Shown: in pieces, positions 1 to 8,605 of the stretch
Layout: every line of letters begins with the position of its first letter
How positions within the stretch are numbered: the stretch's first letter is position 1
Origin: UBA5603 sp964501315
Lineage (GTDB): Bacteria > Bacillota_I > Bacilli_A > Izemoplasmatales > Hujiaoplasmataceae
Length of the DNA: 64,000 bases
Direction of reading: 5' to 3'
NCBI GenBank assembly: GCA_964501315.1
Contig: CAZCSO010000004.1
Location: forward strand, 1-64,000
Position numbers and translations under genes: made by a program
Notes under the pieces: model-generated
The model's input: the letters and a program-made list of their open reading frames with translations, nothing else
Database searches by the model: none
What the model was told of the DNA's origin: nothing

Positions 1-22
1 AAAGCAACTTAAAAGTTGCTTC
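1..22 (-). terminator. intrinsic terminator at window edge
   Basis: AGCAACTT and AAGTTGCT form an 8-bp stem directly after the stop codon of the leftmost minus-strand gene. The window cuts off any further U-run. It is positioned as the 3' terminator of that gene. Confidence 0.7.
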
Positions 23-1276
23 TTAAGCGTATACATTATCGTAAGCCGTTTTGACAATATCAAAAATGACTTCCTTAGGTAAATCTCCGTAGTTATTGGC
101 TTTAAACCATAGATTATCTTTTGTCGATTTATTCTTAGAAATGGTTGGATATTTGATGATCAAACGTATACCTTTTTCAAGTTCGCTTCTAAACGCCATA
201 CGATAATAATTGCCAAAATTCATCAACACAAGGAATGGTTTTCGGTCAACATAGAATGTAATCCGTTCATCAGCTAATTTTGTAACCACATTGGGTAATT
301 CACGAACGTGAGCGACCAATTGATCGAAAGCTGGATCAAGCGGTTTAAACATTTTGGGTTTTTCAATATAATACTCAATTGAAGAAAGCTGTTTGTCTGC
401 ATTAGCGGTTTTATTGAACTCTGGATCAACGACGATATCCTCGTAAAGAACTTGAGTGGGATCGACGTTTTGTTCACCACTAATAATGGTTTGTTCTTTC
501 GATACAATCATGGTCTTGTTACCGGTATCTTTAACTACTTTTTCTTCTTTTGCAGACTTGCTAACTTTGGACTCTTTAACCGGTTTTTCTTCAGATCTCA
601 ATTCTTTGACCTTGGTTTCGACATCCTTACCAACAACAGCAACCTTCTTAAGTTTAGCTGAAATAATGACGGTGTGAATCAAATAGAATACCAAAGCAAC
701 CGCAACAATCAAAATGTAATTATAGGTGTACATCCCAGCATAACGACCTGGATAAAGTGTTTCTGTATTTGTTTTAAGGAAGTACGCTGCAAATCCAGAA
801 CCGCCTAAAATTTCTAGTGATAATAAAAATAACAAAATACGTTTAAATGTTTTTCCGTGAACATATGACTTTCCCATGAAATGTGAAAGAAAAATAATAT
901 TAAGCAAAACGAAAATTAGACCATAAAATATTGCTGCAGTGAGGTAGGTGAATTCAACTCGGAAGACCATATACCACATTACTGCAATAGCATAACCAAA
1001 ATACCCGATTGCAACAGCCAACACAGGAACAAAACCGGCTAATAGGACCGAAGCTTTTACCGTTCCATAATTATTCTCATCATGAATTGCAACGAGCAAG
1101 AAAATCAAACTGAAAATGAACACTAAAGCCCCGATGCCGCCTTTAATATACAGTTCGTACGTAGTTAATTGCGTCAGTGGAAGTCCCCATTGTTCGACAT
1201 TATTCCATGGTACGATGACAAGGCCTGCCAAGAGTGAAGATAAAATGAACACAACATTTGCAAAAAACTTTTTCAA
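23..1276 (-). CDS. polytopic membrane protein with YjbR-like C-terminal domain
   Basis: About 417 residues from a TTG start at 1276, chosen because GAAGAGGTGG lies just upstream; a longer reading from 1339 would begin inside the promoter. The first ~215 residues hold about six hydrophobic segments. A Lys/Glu-rich linker follows (~residues 215-300). The last ~110 residues form a soluble domain with patterns such as RKPFLVLMNFGNYYRMAFRS and GDLPKEVIFDIVKTAYDNVY. That tail resembles the small MmcQ/YjbR fold, which is often DNA-binding-like, but I cannot confirm the relation. It has its own strong promoter and stands alone. I do not recognise a function; the fusion of a membrane domain to a cytoplasmic YjbR-like domain is the notable part. 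Confidence 0.75.
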   Translation of the reverse strand: MKKFFANVVFILSSLLAGLVIVPWNNVEQWGLPLTQLTTYELYIKGGIGALVFIFSLIFLLVAIHDENNYGTVKASVLLAGFVPVLAVAIGYFGYAIAVMWYMVFRVEFTYLTAAIFYGLIFVLLNIIFLSHFMGKSYVHGKTFKRILLFLLSLEILGGSGFAAYFLKTNTETLYPGRYAGMYTYNYILIVAVALVFYLIHTVIISAKLKKVAVVGKDVETKVKELRSEEKPVKESKVSKSAKEEKVVKDTGNKTMIVSKEQTIISGEQNVDPTQVLYEDIVVDPEFNKTANADKQLSSIEYYIEKPKMFKPLDPAFDQLVAHVRELPNVVTKLADERITFYVDRKPFLVLMNFGNYYRMAFRSELEKGIRLIIKYPTISKNKSTKDNLWFKANNYGDLPKEVIFDIVKTAYDNVYA

Positions 1277-1307
1277 GGGTACCACCTCTTCTTTCATTCT
1301 TATAATG

Positions 1308-1336
1308 ATTATATACCGATAATCGCTATAAGTCAA
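1308..1336 (-). promoter_or_regulatory. sigma-A promoter of the membrane protein
   Basis: Reading the minus strand, TTGACT (1336-1331), a 17-nt spacer and TATAAT (1313-1308). It lies about 30 nt upstream of the TTG start at 1276 and supports that start choice. Confidence 0.8.
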
Positions 1337-1356
1337 CACAACTCAATGGATTATTC

Positions 1357-1441
1357 GAGATTCAAAAGACCCTTTTTTTTAGAAAAATTTTCTGAATCTC
1401 CTTCATGATTCGATTCGGTTTGATGACCCTTTGGTGGTCAT
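1357..1441. repeat. two inverted repeats in a 358-nt divergent intergenic region
   Basis: The 1277-1634 gap separates divergent genes. Besides both promoters it holds GAGATTCA (1357-1364) mirrored by TGAATCTC (1393-1400), and ATGACC (1423-1428) mirrored by GGTCAT (1436-1441). ATTCGATTC also occurs twice nearby. These could be operators for the adjacent TetR protein. I see no gene in the gap. Confidence 0.4.
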
Positions 1442-1574
1442 ACCATCGAATGATGAAAAACTGAATAATTCGATTCACCATGAATTTAAAATGAATAATT
1501 AGTAACATTTACTATAAATATACTGTATTTAGTCTATAAAATCCCTTGCAACAGTGAATTTCCTGTCGGATTTA

Positions 1575-1603
1575 TTGACAACTCAAACAATTGATGATAC
1601 TAT
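1575..1603 (+). promoter_or_regulatory. promoter of the tetR-type gene
   Basis: TTGACA at 1575-1580, 17-nt spacer, TACTAT at 1598-1603, followed by AGGAGG at 1621-1626 before the ATG at 1635. Confidence 0.7.
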
Positions 1604-1634
1604 GAAACCAGAAAGACCTTAGGAGGGTTTAAAT

Positions 1635-2207
1635 ATGCAAGTGTTAAAAGATTCTGTGAAGAAAGCGATTCTCGCTGGTGCAGTTCAAGAGTTTTTTGAC
1701 AACGGATTCCAAAATGCGAATATGCGACGTATTGCCGATAGTGCTAATATTACGGTAGGAAACATTTATCGCTACTTTGAAAACAAAGAAGCTTTGTTTA
1801 ATGCCGTTTTGCACCCAGCAAAACGTGCCATTGATGACTTGGAATCCTTCGACAAGAAGCTCCACATTACCCGTATTGAAAATCAAAAAGAAGCCATTCA
1901 AGTTGTAACGTATGTCGTGAATGTTCTTCGTCCTTACACCAAAGAAATCTATATTATGATTTTCAATTCAAACGGGACACATTATGAACAAGTGAAATCA
2001 CAACTCGAAAACTTAGTTATCTCTAAAGTTAAAGAGTACTCGCCAAGCGCTATGTCAGATTACTTATTAAAGGTTGTAGCGGCTTCATTTGTTCAATCCA
2101 TCTTCGTTGTTTTCAAAGACAACGTCAACGACATCAAGAAGATTCAAGATATCATTATTCAATTGATTGTCTTCTACTTCCGAGATGTACAAAATCGTTT
2201 ATTCTAA
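1635..2207 (+). CDS. TetR/AcrR family transcriptional regulator
   Basis: 190 residues, a usual TetR length. The N-terminal helix-turn-helix is clear at about residues 25-60 (RRIADSANITVGNIYRYFEN, then KEALF), followed by an all-helical ligand/dimer domain that I cannot assign to a ligand. AGGAGG is well spaced before ATG. It diverges from the membrane protein gene to its left, and the gap between them holds inverted repeats that could be its operators. Likely a local repressor; the effector is unknown. Confidence 0.92.
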   Translation: MQVLKDSVKKAILAGAVQEFFDNGFQNANMRRIADSANITVGNIYRYFENKEALFNAVLHPAKRAIDDLESFDKKLHITRIENQKEAIQVVTYVVNVLRPYTKEIYIMIFNSNGTHYEQVKSQLENLVISKVKEYSPSAMSDYLLKVVAASFVQSIFVVFKDNVNDIKKIQDIIIQLIVFYFRDVQNRLF

Positions 2208-2220
2208 CATAGAGAGCATA

Positions 2221-2252
2221 AAAAAGGATTGAACTTCGGTTCAATCCTTTTT
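2221..2252. terminator. bidirectional terminator between convergent genes
   Basis: AAAAAGGATTGAAC, a TTCG tetraloop, then GTTCAATCCTTTTT: a 14-bp perfect stem with A/T runs on both sides. It serves the TetR gene and the convergent radical SAM gene. Confidence 0.92.
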
Positions 2253-2257
2253 GGTTA

Positions 2258-3127
2258 CTAAAACAGCGTTAATTGTTGAAAATTATTGTGTTGAGGAAAT
2301 TCTCTCAAAAAAGCAAAAACATCATTGGGGTGATGCAAGATTCCGTTCGCCTCACAGATTGAGTGAAACATAGCTGACAAGCGTTTATTGTCAGGACTTT
2401 CGATTTGATAACGAAGTCCATATGTATTCCTATATTTATCTTTAAGTCCAGGAAAATGACGATCGAGTTGTAGATAAAAATACTCACGATTTCCTTCTCT
2501 CAGCGTTAATCCGACAGCAAAAAATATAATTCCTTTTACGTTGGCTTCTATGCAATCATTGAGTAAGGCGATTAGATTTTCCTCAGTGTCATTGATAAAG
2601 GGTAGAAACGGATCCAACCATACCACGGAAGGAATTCCATTATCAGCAAACACCTTAAGCGCTTCAACGCGCTGCTTCGTCGTAGATACATTCGGTTCAA
2701 TGATTTTACACAGTGACTCATCGTGTGTCGTTAGCGTCATTTGTATGACACAACGAGCGTTCTTGTGGATCTGCTTGTAGAGTTCTAAGTCATCCAAAAT
2801 GGAAGCACTTTTCGTTAGAACGGTAACGCCAAAATTCATTCGATTAATCACTTCTAACGCCGAACGTGTAACACGTAACTGGCGTTCAAGTGGTATATAA
2901 GGGTCACACATTGAACCCGTCGATATCATGCATTTGGATTTCTTTTTAGAAAGTTGTTTTTCCAGTATTTCAGCAGCGTGTTCCTTTATTTCGATATCTT
3001 CAAATGCATGATCCATTTGGTAGCATCGACTTCGAGAATCGCAATAGATACAACCGTGGCTGCACCCACGGTACAAATTCATCCCATTTTGTGGCGATAA
3101 AATCGATTTGTAAGTTTTATAATGCAT
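2258..3127 (-). CDS. SPL-family (spore photoproduct lyase-like) radical SAM protein
   Basis: 289 residues. The radical SAM cluster motif CX3CX2C is CSHGCIYC at residues 22-29, near the N-terminus and preceded by a short NLYRGC stretch as in SplB/PA0069-type proteins. The protein belongs to that broad family; whether it repairs DNA photoproducts is not shown, because most members lack an assigned substrate. It is the last gene of a three-gene minus-strand run with the AMP-ligase (21 nt upstream) and the membrane acyltransferase, ending at the shared terminator. No strong ribosome-binding site precedes the ATG, so translation may depend on coupling. Confidence 0.85.
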   Translation of the reverse strand: MHYKTYKSILSPQNGMNLYRGCSHGCIYCDSRSRCYQMDHAFEDIEIKEHAAEILEKQLSKKKSKCMISTGSMCDPYIPLERQLRVTRSALEVINRMNFGVTVLTKSASILDDLELYKQIHKNARCVIQMTLTTHDESLCKIIEPNVSTTKQRVEALKVFADNGIPSVVWLDPFLPFINDTEENLIALLNDCIEANVKGIIFFAVGLTLREGNREYFYLQLDRHFPGLKDKYRNTYGLRYQIESPDNKRLSAMFHSICEANGILHHPNDVFAFLREFPQHNNFQQLTLF

Positions 3128-3148
3128 AGGCTTGCCTAATAAAATGAA

Positions 3149-4768
3149 TTATTGGTACGATTCGAGAGCACGCGTATCGATTTTACCAATGATGGTCTTC
3201 GGCATTTGATCCAAATAAGTGATGGACTTAGGAACTGCATAAATGGATAGTTCTGATTTGATTTTTTCCATTATTTCAGCATCGCTAACTAACTTATCCA
3301 TTCCTGGTTTTAAGGTAACAAATAAACGTATACGAGAGCCCCGTTGTTCGTCAGAAACGCCAACAGCGGCAACTTCAGAAATATGATCATAGGTCGAAAC
3401 AAGTGTTTCAATTTCGGATGGCAGAACTGGCATACCGGATACTTTGATAATGCGTTTTAAACGTTGTTTAAAGTAAACGTATCCGTCTCCATCCATTTTT
3501 CCATAATCACCGGTCAAAACATAAGATTGACCGTCATAGTTTTTTATCGTAGATGCGGTCCCTTCAACATCGGATAAGTATCCATTCATTTGAGTTGGAC
3601 CCGAGACGGCTATTTCTCCATAGTCACCGACCGAAAGCATCGCTTTTGTCTCGGTATCAACAATGGCGATGGTTATGCCAGGAAGCGCTCTTCCAACGGT
3701 ACCTTCTTTGTTATCAAATCGGGTGTTAACAGCACAAACAGTAACGACTTCGGTTAATCCATAACCTTCCAGTAACAAAGCAGGTGACTGCCACCTACTC
3801 ATAATCGTATTGAACCGTTGTTTTAAAGTAGGGCTAACGTAGTCACCACCCACAAACGCTTGTTTAAGGTTGACCAAATGAGGTCCCTCAAAATTAGGAT
3901 TATTCAACAATGCTTCAAACAATGTCGGTACACCAATGACATAATTGATCTGATTTTTCTTGATCAGTTTAATGACATCATCAGCTTTAAATTTTGGCAT
4001 CAACGTATCAACGCCGCCAAAACAAAGCATGGCATGAACTCCCATGCACAATCCGAATCCATGAAACATCGGCAGGACGGCTAGCATGTGACGATTTTCA
4101 AAATTATGTTCATCAAGTATGTAATCGGTATTGCTGGCGAGTTGGTTAATCGCATAGTGGGATAATTCGATGGTTTTCGGTGTCCCACTGGTACCGCCGC
4201 TATGCAAATAAACAGCCGTTTGCTTGGGATTGGTTGCTACGGTAGATACAGGTGTTTGATCGCTTAAAAGTTCATGAAAACGATATAATCGATTGTGTGG
4301 TTTAATGACTTGAAGACGGGCGCGATTGATGAAACGATAACCTAGTTTTTTAATGAGACCGTATTCATCAACGGGCGTGGCTAAAATAATGAATCCATTC
4401 AAATCGTCTAACAAAGACGAATAGTGATCATAAAACGTATCGACAATCATCAACCCTTTTGAGTTTGTCGCTATCATTTGATTCTTTAACTGATTGACGG
4501 GCGTCAAAGGGTGAACCATATGACAGATGACGCCTAATTTATGAGCAGCGTAAAACGTGTAAATCGTCTCAAAAATATTGGGTAGACACAAAGTCATGAT
4601 ATCGCCACTTTGTAAACCTAAAAGCGAAAGGCCTTTAGCGGTAAGATTGATTTTATCAATCAATGATTTATAGGATATCCGTTTCCCCATAAATTGAAGA
4701 GCGATTCGATTTGGAAACTCATTTGCGGTTGTCTCTACTGCTTGAAACAGCGTCATGTTGGCTTGCAT
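3149..4768 (-). CDS. AMP-dependent acyl-CoA synthetase/ligase family protein
   Basis: 539 residues, full length for class I adenylate-forming enzymes. The ATP-binding loop SGGTSGTPK is near residue 194, GYGLTE lies in the middle, TGDYGKMDGDGYVYF marks the hinge region near 419, and the catalytic lysine sits in GKIDTR near 529. These enzymes activate a carboxylic acid, often a fatty acid, as an acyl-AMP and usually transfer it to CoA. TAGGAGGATTTT precedes the ATG. It lies 16 nt behind a membrane acyltransferase gene, so the pair may activate and transfer an acyl group to a surface molecule; this is inference. The substrate cannot be read from sequence. Confidence 0.9.
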   Translation of the reverse strand: MQANMTLFQAVETTANEFPNRIALQFMGKRISYKSLIDKINLTAKGLSLLGLQSGDIMTLCLPNIFETIYTFYAAHKLGVICHMVHPLTPVNQLKNQMIATNSKGLMIVDTFYDHYSSLLDDLNGFIILATPVDEYGLIKKLGYRFINRARLQVIKPHNRLYRFHELLSDQTPVSTVATNPKQTAVYLHSGGTSGTPKTIELSHYAINQLASNTDYILDEHNFENRHMLAVLPMFHGFGLCMGVHAMLCFGGVDTLMPKFKADDVIKLIKKNQINYVIGVPTLFEALLNNPNFEGPHLVNLKQAFVGGDYVSPTLKQRFNTIMSRWQSPALLLEGYGLTEVVTVCAVNTRFDNKEGTVGRALPGITIAIVDTETKAMLSVGDYGEIAVSGPTQMNGYLSDVEGTASTIKNYDGQSYVLTGDYGKMDGDGYVYFKQRLKRIIKVSGMPVLPSEIETLVSTYDHISEVAAVGVSDEQRGSRIRLFVTLKPGMDKLVSDAEIMEKIKSELSIYAVPKSITYLDQMPKTIIGKIDTRALESYQ

Positions 4769-4784
4769 AAAATCCTCCTAAGGG

Positions 4785-5585
4785 TTAAAACATATAGCCT
4801 AAAAAATAGCCTACTACAAAAACAATGCCGGCAATCACAATCTGATGAACGATAAAAATAACTAATGAGTTTCGGCCAACCCAAGTAATAAACTTATTCC
4901 AACGTCGATCCAGTTTGGGTAATAGGCTCATGCGATTAGGATACAATAATTTTCCGATTACCGTACCAATCATAATGACGCCAACGTGAGGAATAATCCC
5001 AAAGTAGTCGGCTCCATAACCTTTTAACCCAATGATTATTTCCCAAAAATTTGAGAATGTAATCGACGAATAATACGAAACTCGGTTCCATTCAAATATA
5101 ACGCCCAAAGCAACGATAATAAGTCCTAACGTTAAGATAAATAGATTGTTATCCCAAAGTTTACGAATAAAATAAATTAATAATGTGCCGATGGCAAACA
5201 TGTGAATAATCCCAAAAAAGATTCCGATGGGCAACCCACTGACACTTTCAATCGACATGGTGACAACCGAAATCGATATCGCCACAAACAGCATCTTCAA
5301 GCCACGTGAGAGGTTCGATCTGCTAAAAGTGAAACTAATGCCTGAAACCAATAAAAAAATCGACACGAAAACCCAATGTCCATACTCTCGTAATGATGAA
5401 TACCAATAGGTTCTAGCAAATTCAACCCAGTTCTCAACCATAACATTATCAACATCGTGATAATTAGAAAACCAATAGGGGAGGGATTTTAAATCGTACA
5501 TCAAATGATCCCATACCATCAAAATAATGGAAAATCCTCTTAAAAAATCCAATTCCCACACTCGGTTTTTGCGTATACTTGTCAT
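4785..5585 (-). CDS. DUF1624/HGSNAT-like membrane acyltransferase
   Basis: 266 residues with about seven hydrophobic segments. The start ELDFLRGFSIILMVWDH is the signature of the heparan-alpha-glucosaminide N-acetyltransferase catalytic domain (DUF1624), where RG...DH residues at the membrane face are conserved. Such proteins move acyl groups across or at the membrane onto sugars. It is the first gene of an operon with an AMP-ligase and a radical SAM protein and has a textbook promoter. The acceptor is unknown. Confidence 0.82.
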   Translation of the reverse strand: MTSIRKNRVWELDFLRGFSIILMVWDHLMYDLKSLPYWFSNYHDVDNVMVENWVEFARTYWYSSLREYGHWVFVSIFLLVSGISFTFSRSNLSRGLKMLFVAISISVVTMSIESVSGLPIGIFFGIIHMFAIGTLLIYFIRKLWDNNLFILTLGLIIVALGVIFEWNRVSYYSSITFSNFWEIIIGLKGYGADYFGIIPHVGVIMIGTVIGKLLYPNRMSLLPKLDRRWNKFITWVGRNSLVIFIVHQIVIAGIVFVVGYFLGYMF

Positions 5586-5614
5586 GTTCTCATCCCATCT
5601 ATGCGTTTTATCAC

Positions 5615-5643
5615 ATTATATTATATGATAGATAATAAGTCAA
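5615..5643 (-). promoter_or_regulatory. promoter of the acyltransferase operon
   Basis: Minus strand: TTGACT (5643-5638), 17-nt spacer, TATAAT (5620-5615), about 30 nt ahead of the ATG at 5585. Confidence 0.8.
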
Positions 5644-5742
5644 AACAAGGCATCGATATAATAATGTTTTTTCACCATCTACCAATAAACTCGTAATAAT
5701 TTACGTATATAGTATGAAATAAAATCTCTGGAGGACTAGAAA

Positions 5743-6861
5743 ATGAAAAAAATGATGTTTGGATTTATGCTTCTTCTAACCGTGATTGGAATTACGGCAT
5801 GTTCATCAACGCCAGAATCCATTATCACAGAAACCGATGATATTATGGCTTTTCAAGCCGTATCTGCGGCTGAATTACTAACGGCTCAAACGGCTTCTCC
5901 TTTAGCGTTGCCATTGGATGTCACGCTACTTGAAGAAACAACTGAAGACAGCACTGAAGAACCCATCGTTGCCGATGAAATTGATGAATTAGACTACTAT
6001 TTATCGATGATGGATTTGTACCTCGGTGAAAACAACGGATTAAGCGTTTCAGTGGAGGTTTCGGACGATGTCAATTATGCGAACAAAATAACGTTTATCT
6101 CGAAGACACTGAGCGGAATCGATGCTACCTATGTCCTATATTTCAATGAAGTTGAATACGTTGATGACGAAGAAGATATTACGGAAGTAACGACAACGTT
6201 ACCAGAAGAATCTGAGGAATCATCAACAGAAACGACGGAAACAACCCCCTTAGGGTTTAAAGATCAAGAAAAAGATCGATTAAGAGAAAAAGCATTCACG
6301 TTTGCGGACGAAGAAGACGAACGGGTCGTTTATGCTCTTACGGGCGTTTTAATCATCAATGATATTTCGTACTCAATCGAAGGTAAAAAAGCCGTTACTG
6401 ATACGGGTGAAATAATGATTATGAGATCGTGGATTGATCATGATAATTATGTCAAAGTTCGGTACTTGACTGAAGACAACATGACACAGTTTTTCTACGA
6501 TATCGTTTCAGAAGGCGTGGTTCTAAACCGGTCTAAAGTTCGCATCGTTGAAGAAGACAATCGATTGATGGTTCATCTTTCATTTGTTGAAGGTGACGCA
6601 AAAGGCAGATATGAATTTAGAACGATGACGGAAGAAAACGTGACGTATATTAATGTGAAGTACGCAACGGAAAACGCTGATGGAGTCAAAGAAAGCGGCC
6701 ACATTCATATCGTAGCCACCTACGATGAATTAACCCAAGAAACAACCTATGACTATACCGTGCTTCCTGATCGTGTACAGGGCCAATACCAATACAAACA
6801 CGAACAACATGAGCATCGTGGAAACCAATCAAATACGAAAAATCCATCCATGCGTGGATAA
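5743..6861 (+). CDS. lipoprotein sharing a domain with the downstream anti-sigma factor
   Basis: 372 residues. A lipoprotein signal peptide ends in ITAC with Cys20, so the protein is probably exported and lipid-anchored. The region after ~residue 85 is acidic and beta-rich, with an inserted Thr/Glu-rich segment (~residues 145-175). Segments match the outer domain of the anti-sigma protein 0.6 kb downstream: DELDYYLSMMDLYL against PEIESYLTQLNPYI, TYVLYFNEVEY against TYVLYYNKTKL, then ALTGVLIINDISYSIEGK against QLDGVMVIGDRELTLTGR. I do not recognise the domain. The C-terminus is His/Gln/Asn-rich. GGAGG precedes the ATG. It probably works with the sigma/anti-sigma pair as ligand, decoy or output; that is inference. 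Confidence 0.85.
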   Translation: MKKMMFGFMLLLTVIGITACSSTPESIITETDDIMAFQAVSAAELLTAQTASPLALPLDVTLLEETTEDSTEEPIVADEIDELDYYLSMMDLYLGENNGLSVSVEVSDDVNYANKITFISKTLSGIDATYVLYFNEVEYVDDEEDITEVTTTLPEESEESSTETTETTPLGFKDQEKDRLREKAFTFADEEDERVVYALTGVLIINDISYSIEGKKAVTDTGEIMIMRSWIDHDNYVKVRYLTEDNMTQFFYDIVSEGVVLNRSKVRIVEEDNRLMVHLSFVEGDAKGRYEFRTMTEENVTYINVKYATENADGVKESGHIHIVATYDELTQETTYDYTVLPDRVQGQYQYKHEQHEHRGNQSNTKNPSMRG

Positions 6862-6896
6862 TATCGTACAGAAAATCATTATCAATTTGACAAATA

Positions 6897-6905
6897 TGAT
6901 ATAAT
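6897..6905 (+). promoter_or_regulatory. extended -10 promoter of the ECF sigma gene
   Basis: TGATATAAT is a perfect TGn extended -10. TTGACA at 6887-6892 is only 7 nt away and cannot be its -35. This suggests that the sigma gene can be expressed from the housekeeping sigma factor, separately from the lipoprotein gene. Confidence 0.65.
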
Positions 6906-6928
6906 AGTCATCGAAATGAGGTGAAAAC

Positions 6929-7456
6929 ATGGCCACGTTCGATGATTACATAGATCGATTAAAACAAAAAGATAATGATGCATTTGAGTACATTTATGAA
7001 CAAACCAAACGTGGCGTTTATGCCATCATTGTGTCGATTATCCATGATCGTCAAATGACTGAAGACCTCATGCAAGAAACGTATATAAAAATGCTCAAAA
7101 ATATCCATCAATATCAAAAAGGAAGAAATTTTAATGCTTGGGTTACCCAGATAGCCAAGAATTTAGCCTACGACTACCTTCGTGAAACAAAACATTCAAT
7201 GCTGGTAGATCCGATTGAACAATCCCATATTATCAATCAAACATCGGATGAAAAATCCCAAGAGGACTTAACACTCGATGAATTAATCGCACCACTCGAT
7301 GAAGAGGAACGTCAAATAGTATTGCTTCATATCGTATCCTATACGAAATTTAAAGACATTTCTTCCATCGTGGACAAACCATTAGGAACCGTTTTATGGA
7401 TGTATCAACGGGCGTTGAAAAAAATCAAAAACGGGCTCGGAAAGGAGAATTTATGA
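6929..7456 (+). CDS. ECF-type RNA polymerase sigma factor
   Basis: 175 residues. Sigma region 2 is at about residues 20-90 (EDLMQETYIKMLKNI, then FNAWVTQIAKNLAYDYLR) and region 4 at ~115-168 (LDEEERQIVLLHIVSYTKFKD with the recognition helix GTVLWMYQRALKKIK). Regions 1 and 3 are absent, as in extracytoplasmic-function sigmas. GAGGTG precedes ATG. Its TGA stop overlaps the next gene's start as ATGA (7453-7456), so sigma and anti-sigma synthesis is probably coupled. It is likely held inactive by the membrane protein encoded next; the target promoters are unknown. Confidence 0.93.
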   Translation: MATFDDYIDRLKQKDNDAFEYIYEQTKRGVYAIIVSIIHDRQMTEDLMQETYIKMLKNIHQYQKGRNFNAWVTQIAKNLAYDYLRETKHSMLVDPIEQSHIINQTSDEKSQEDLTLDELIAPLDEEERQIVLLHIVSYTKFKDISSIVDKPLGTVLWMYQRALKKIKNGLGKENL

Positions 7457-8601
7457 GAAACAAAGATGTAAAACAGCTGATAAGAAAAGCTGCTTTTTCG
7501 GACATGCCAGACGTACGTAATCGTATTGATTTGAATGTCATCCCTGAGTACGTCGATAAGCCAATCAAACGATCTCATAACCCCTTCTTCTCCTTCAATC
7601 AAGTACTTAAATTTGCCTCGGTGTTATTATTGTTTGGGTTGACGTCGCTATTCGTATATCAACAGCTGACAAATCCCATCGTTGAAGTTATGGCCATGGA
7701 GACGGAGGCTGAATTAATCGGTTTCCCTGCCATTTCAGGATCTTCTTTACTAATCGAATCGGAGGTTAGCGATTTAAGTTATCGTGAGGCTATTCCACTC
7801 GTCGAAACGACTTCACCAGAAATTGAGTCTTATTTAACTCAGTTGAATCCCTACATAAATGCGATGGAATCGATGATTGGCGATAAAACCTCGCTTCAGT
7901 ATTCGCTTGAATCAAACGGGAACGACTATCAATACCAGATAACCTATGTATCTTCCGATTTGCTTGAGAATGAAGTGACCTATGTACTTTACTACAACAA
8001 AACGAAACTTGCTGATGTAGCGGACGCTTACCAATTAGATGGTGTCATGGTCATTGGCGACCGCGAACTCACCTTGACTGGTCGACTTATTCAAACAAAA
8101 ACGGTAACGAAAACTCGTTGGGAGATTTCGACTTCCGAAGATGAAGTGCTCGTCGTCGACGACGTTACCACCGATCGTGTTCAACAATTCCGTTACCAGC
8201 GTTTTGAAGGAGACGTATTGCAAGAAACCGCTTCGCTCACGTTAAAACTTGAGAACAACGACGTAAGTGGCGAATTGTCATTTGAAGATAATGACACGAC
8301 GGTTACGTATCAAATGAGTCGGTATAAAAAGAATACTGCAAACGCTATCCAAATTGCTTATGCACTACGAAAAGGTTCATTGATTGAAGAGGGTGAACTA
8401 TCCGTATCTGCGACTGAGGATGAATCCGGAAATTCTGAATACCATATCGTTATTACCCCACGCGGAAGCCAAGCGTCGACAACGATTGTCAACACCCGAA
8501 GAAAAAGCAAAAATGCGAATGATTCAACACCGGGCAACGATGATTCACCCGGTCGTTCAGATAATCGCTCGACCGGCAAAAATTCGTTTTTCTTAGTATA
8601 A
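7453..8601 (+). CDS. membrane-spanning anti-sigma factor with lipoprotein-like outer domain
   Basis: 382 residues from the ATG at 7453, preceded by AAGGAG; a longer in-frame reading from 7396 lies inside the sigma gene. Residues 1-50 are a short charged cytoplasmic part, residues 51-69 a single membrane helix (VLKFASVLLLFGLTSLFVY), and about 300 residues lie outside. The outer part is beta-rich and related in several blocks to the lipoprotein upstream. No zinc-binding anti-sigma motif (HXXXCXXC) is present, so the sigma-binding part would be of another type. The assignment rests on gene position and topology. The C-terminal ~30 residues are low complexity (Ser/Asn/Asp/Gly). Confidence 0.8.
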   Translation: MRNKDVKQLIRKAAFSDMPDVRNRIDLNVIPEYVDKPIKRSHNPFFSFNQVLKFASVLLLFGLTSLFVYQQLTNPIVEVMAMETEAELIGFPAISGSSLLIESEVSDLSYREAIPLVETTSPEIESYLTQLNPYINAMESMIGDKTSLQYSLESNGNDYQYQITYVSSDLLENEVTYVLYYNKTKLADVADAYQLDGVMVIGDRELTLTGRLIQTKTVTKTRWEISTSEDEVLVVDDVTTDRVQQFRYQRFEGDVLQETASLTLKLENNDVSGELSFEDNDTTVTYQMSRYKKNTANAIQIAYALRKGSLIEEGELSVSATEDESGNSEYHIVITPRGSQASTTIVNTRRKSKNANDSTPGNDDSPGRSDNRSTGKNSFFLV

Positions 8602-8605
8602 AATT

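Noticed and set aside
6887..6905. TTGACA followed by TATAAT upstream of the sigma gene as a classic -35/-10 pair
   Set aside because: Only 7 nt separate them; the TGn extended -10 is the better reading.
7396..7452. Upstream extension of the anti-sigma gene into the sigma gene
   Set aside because: AAGGAG and an ATGA overlap at 7453 define the start; the extension has no ribosome-binding site.
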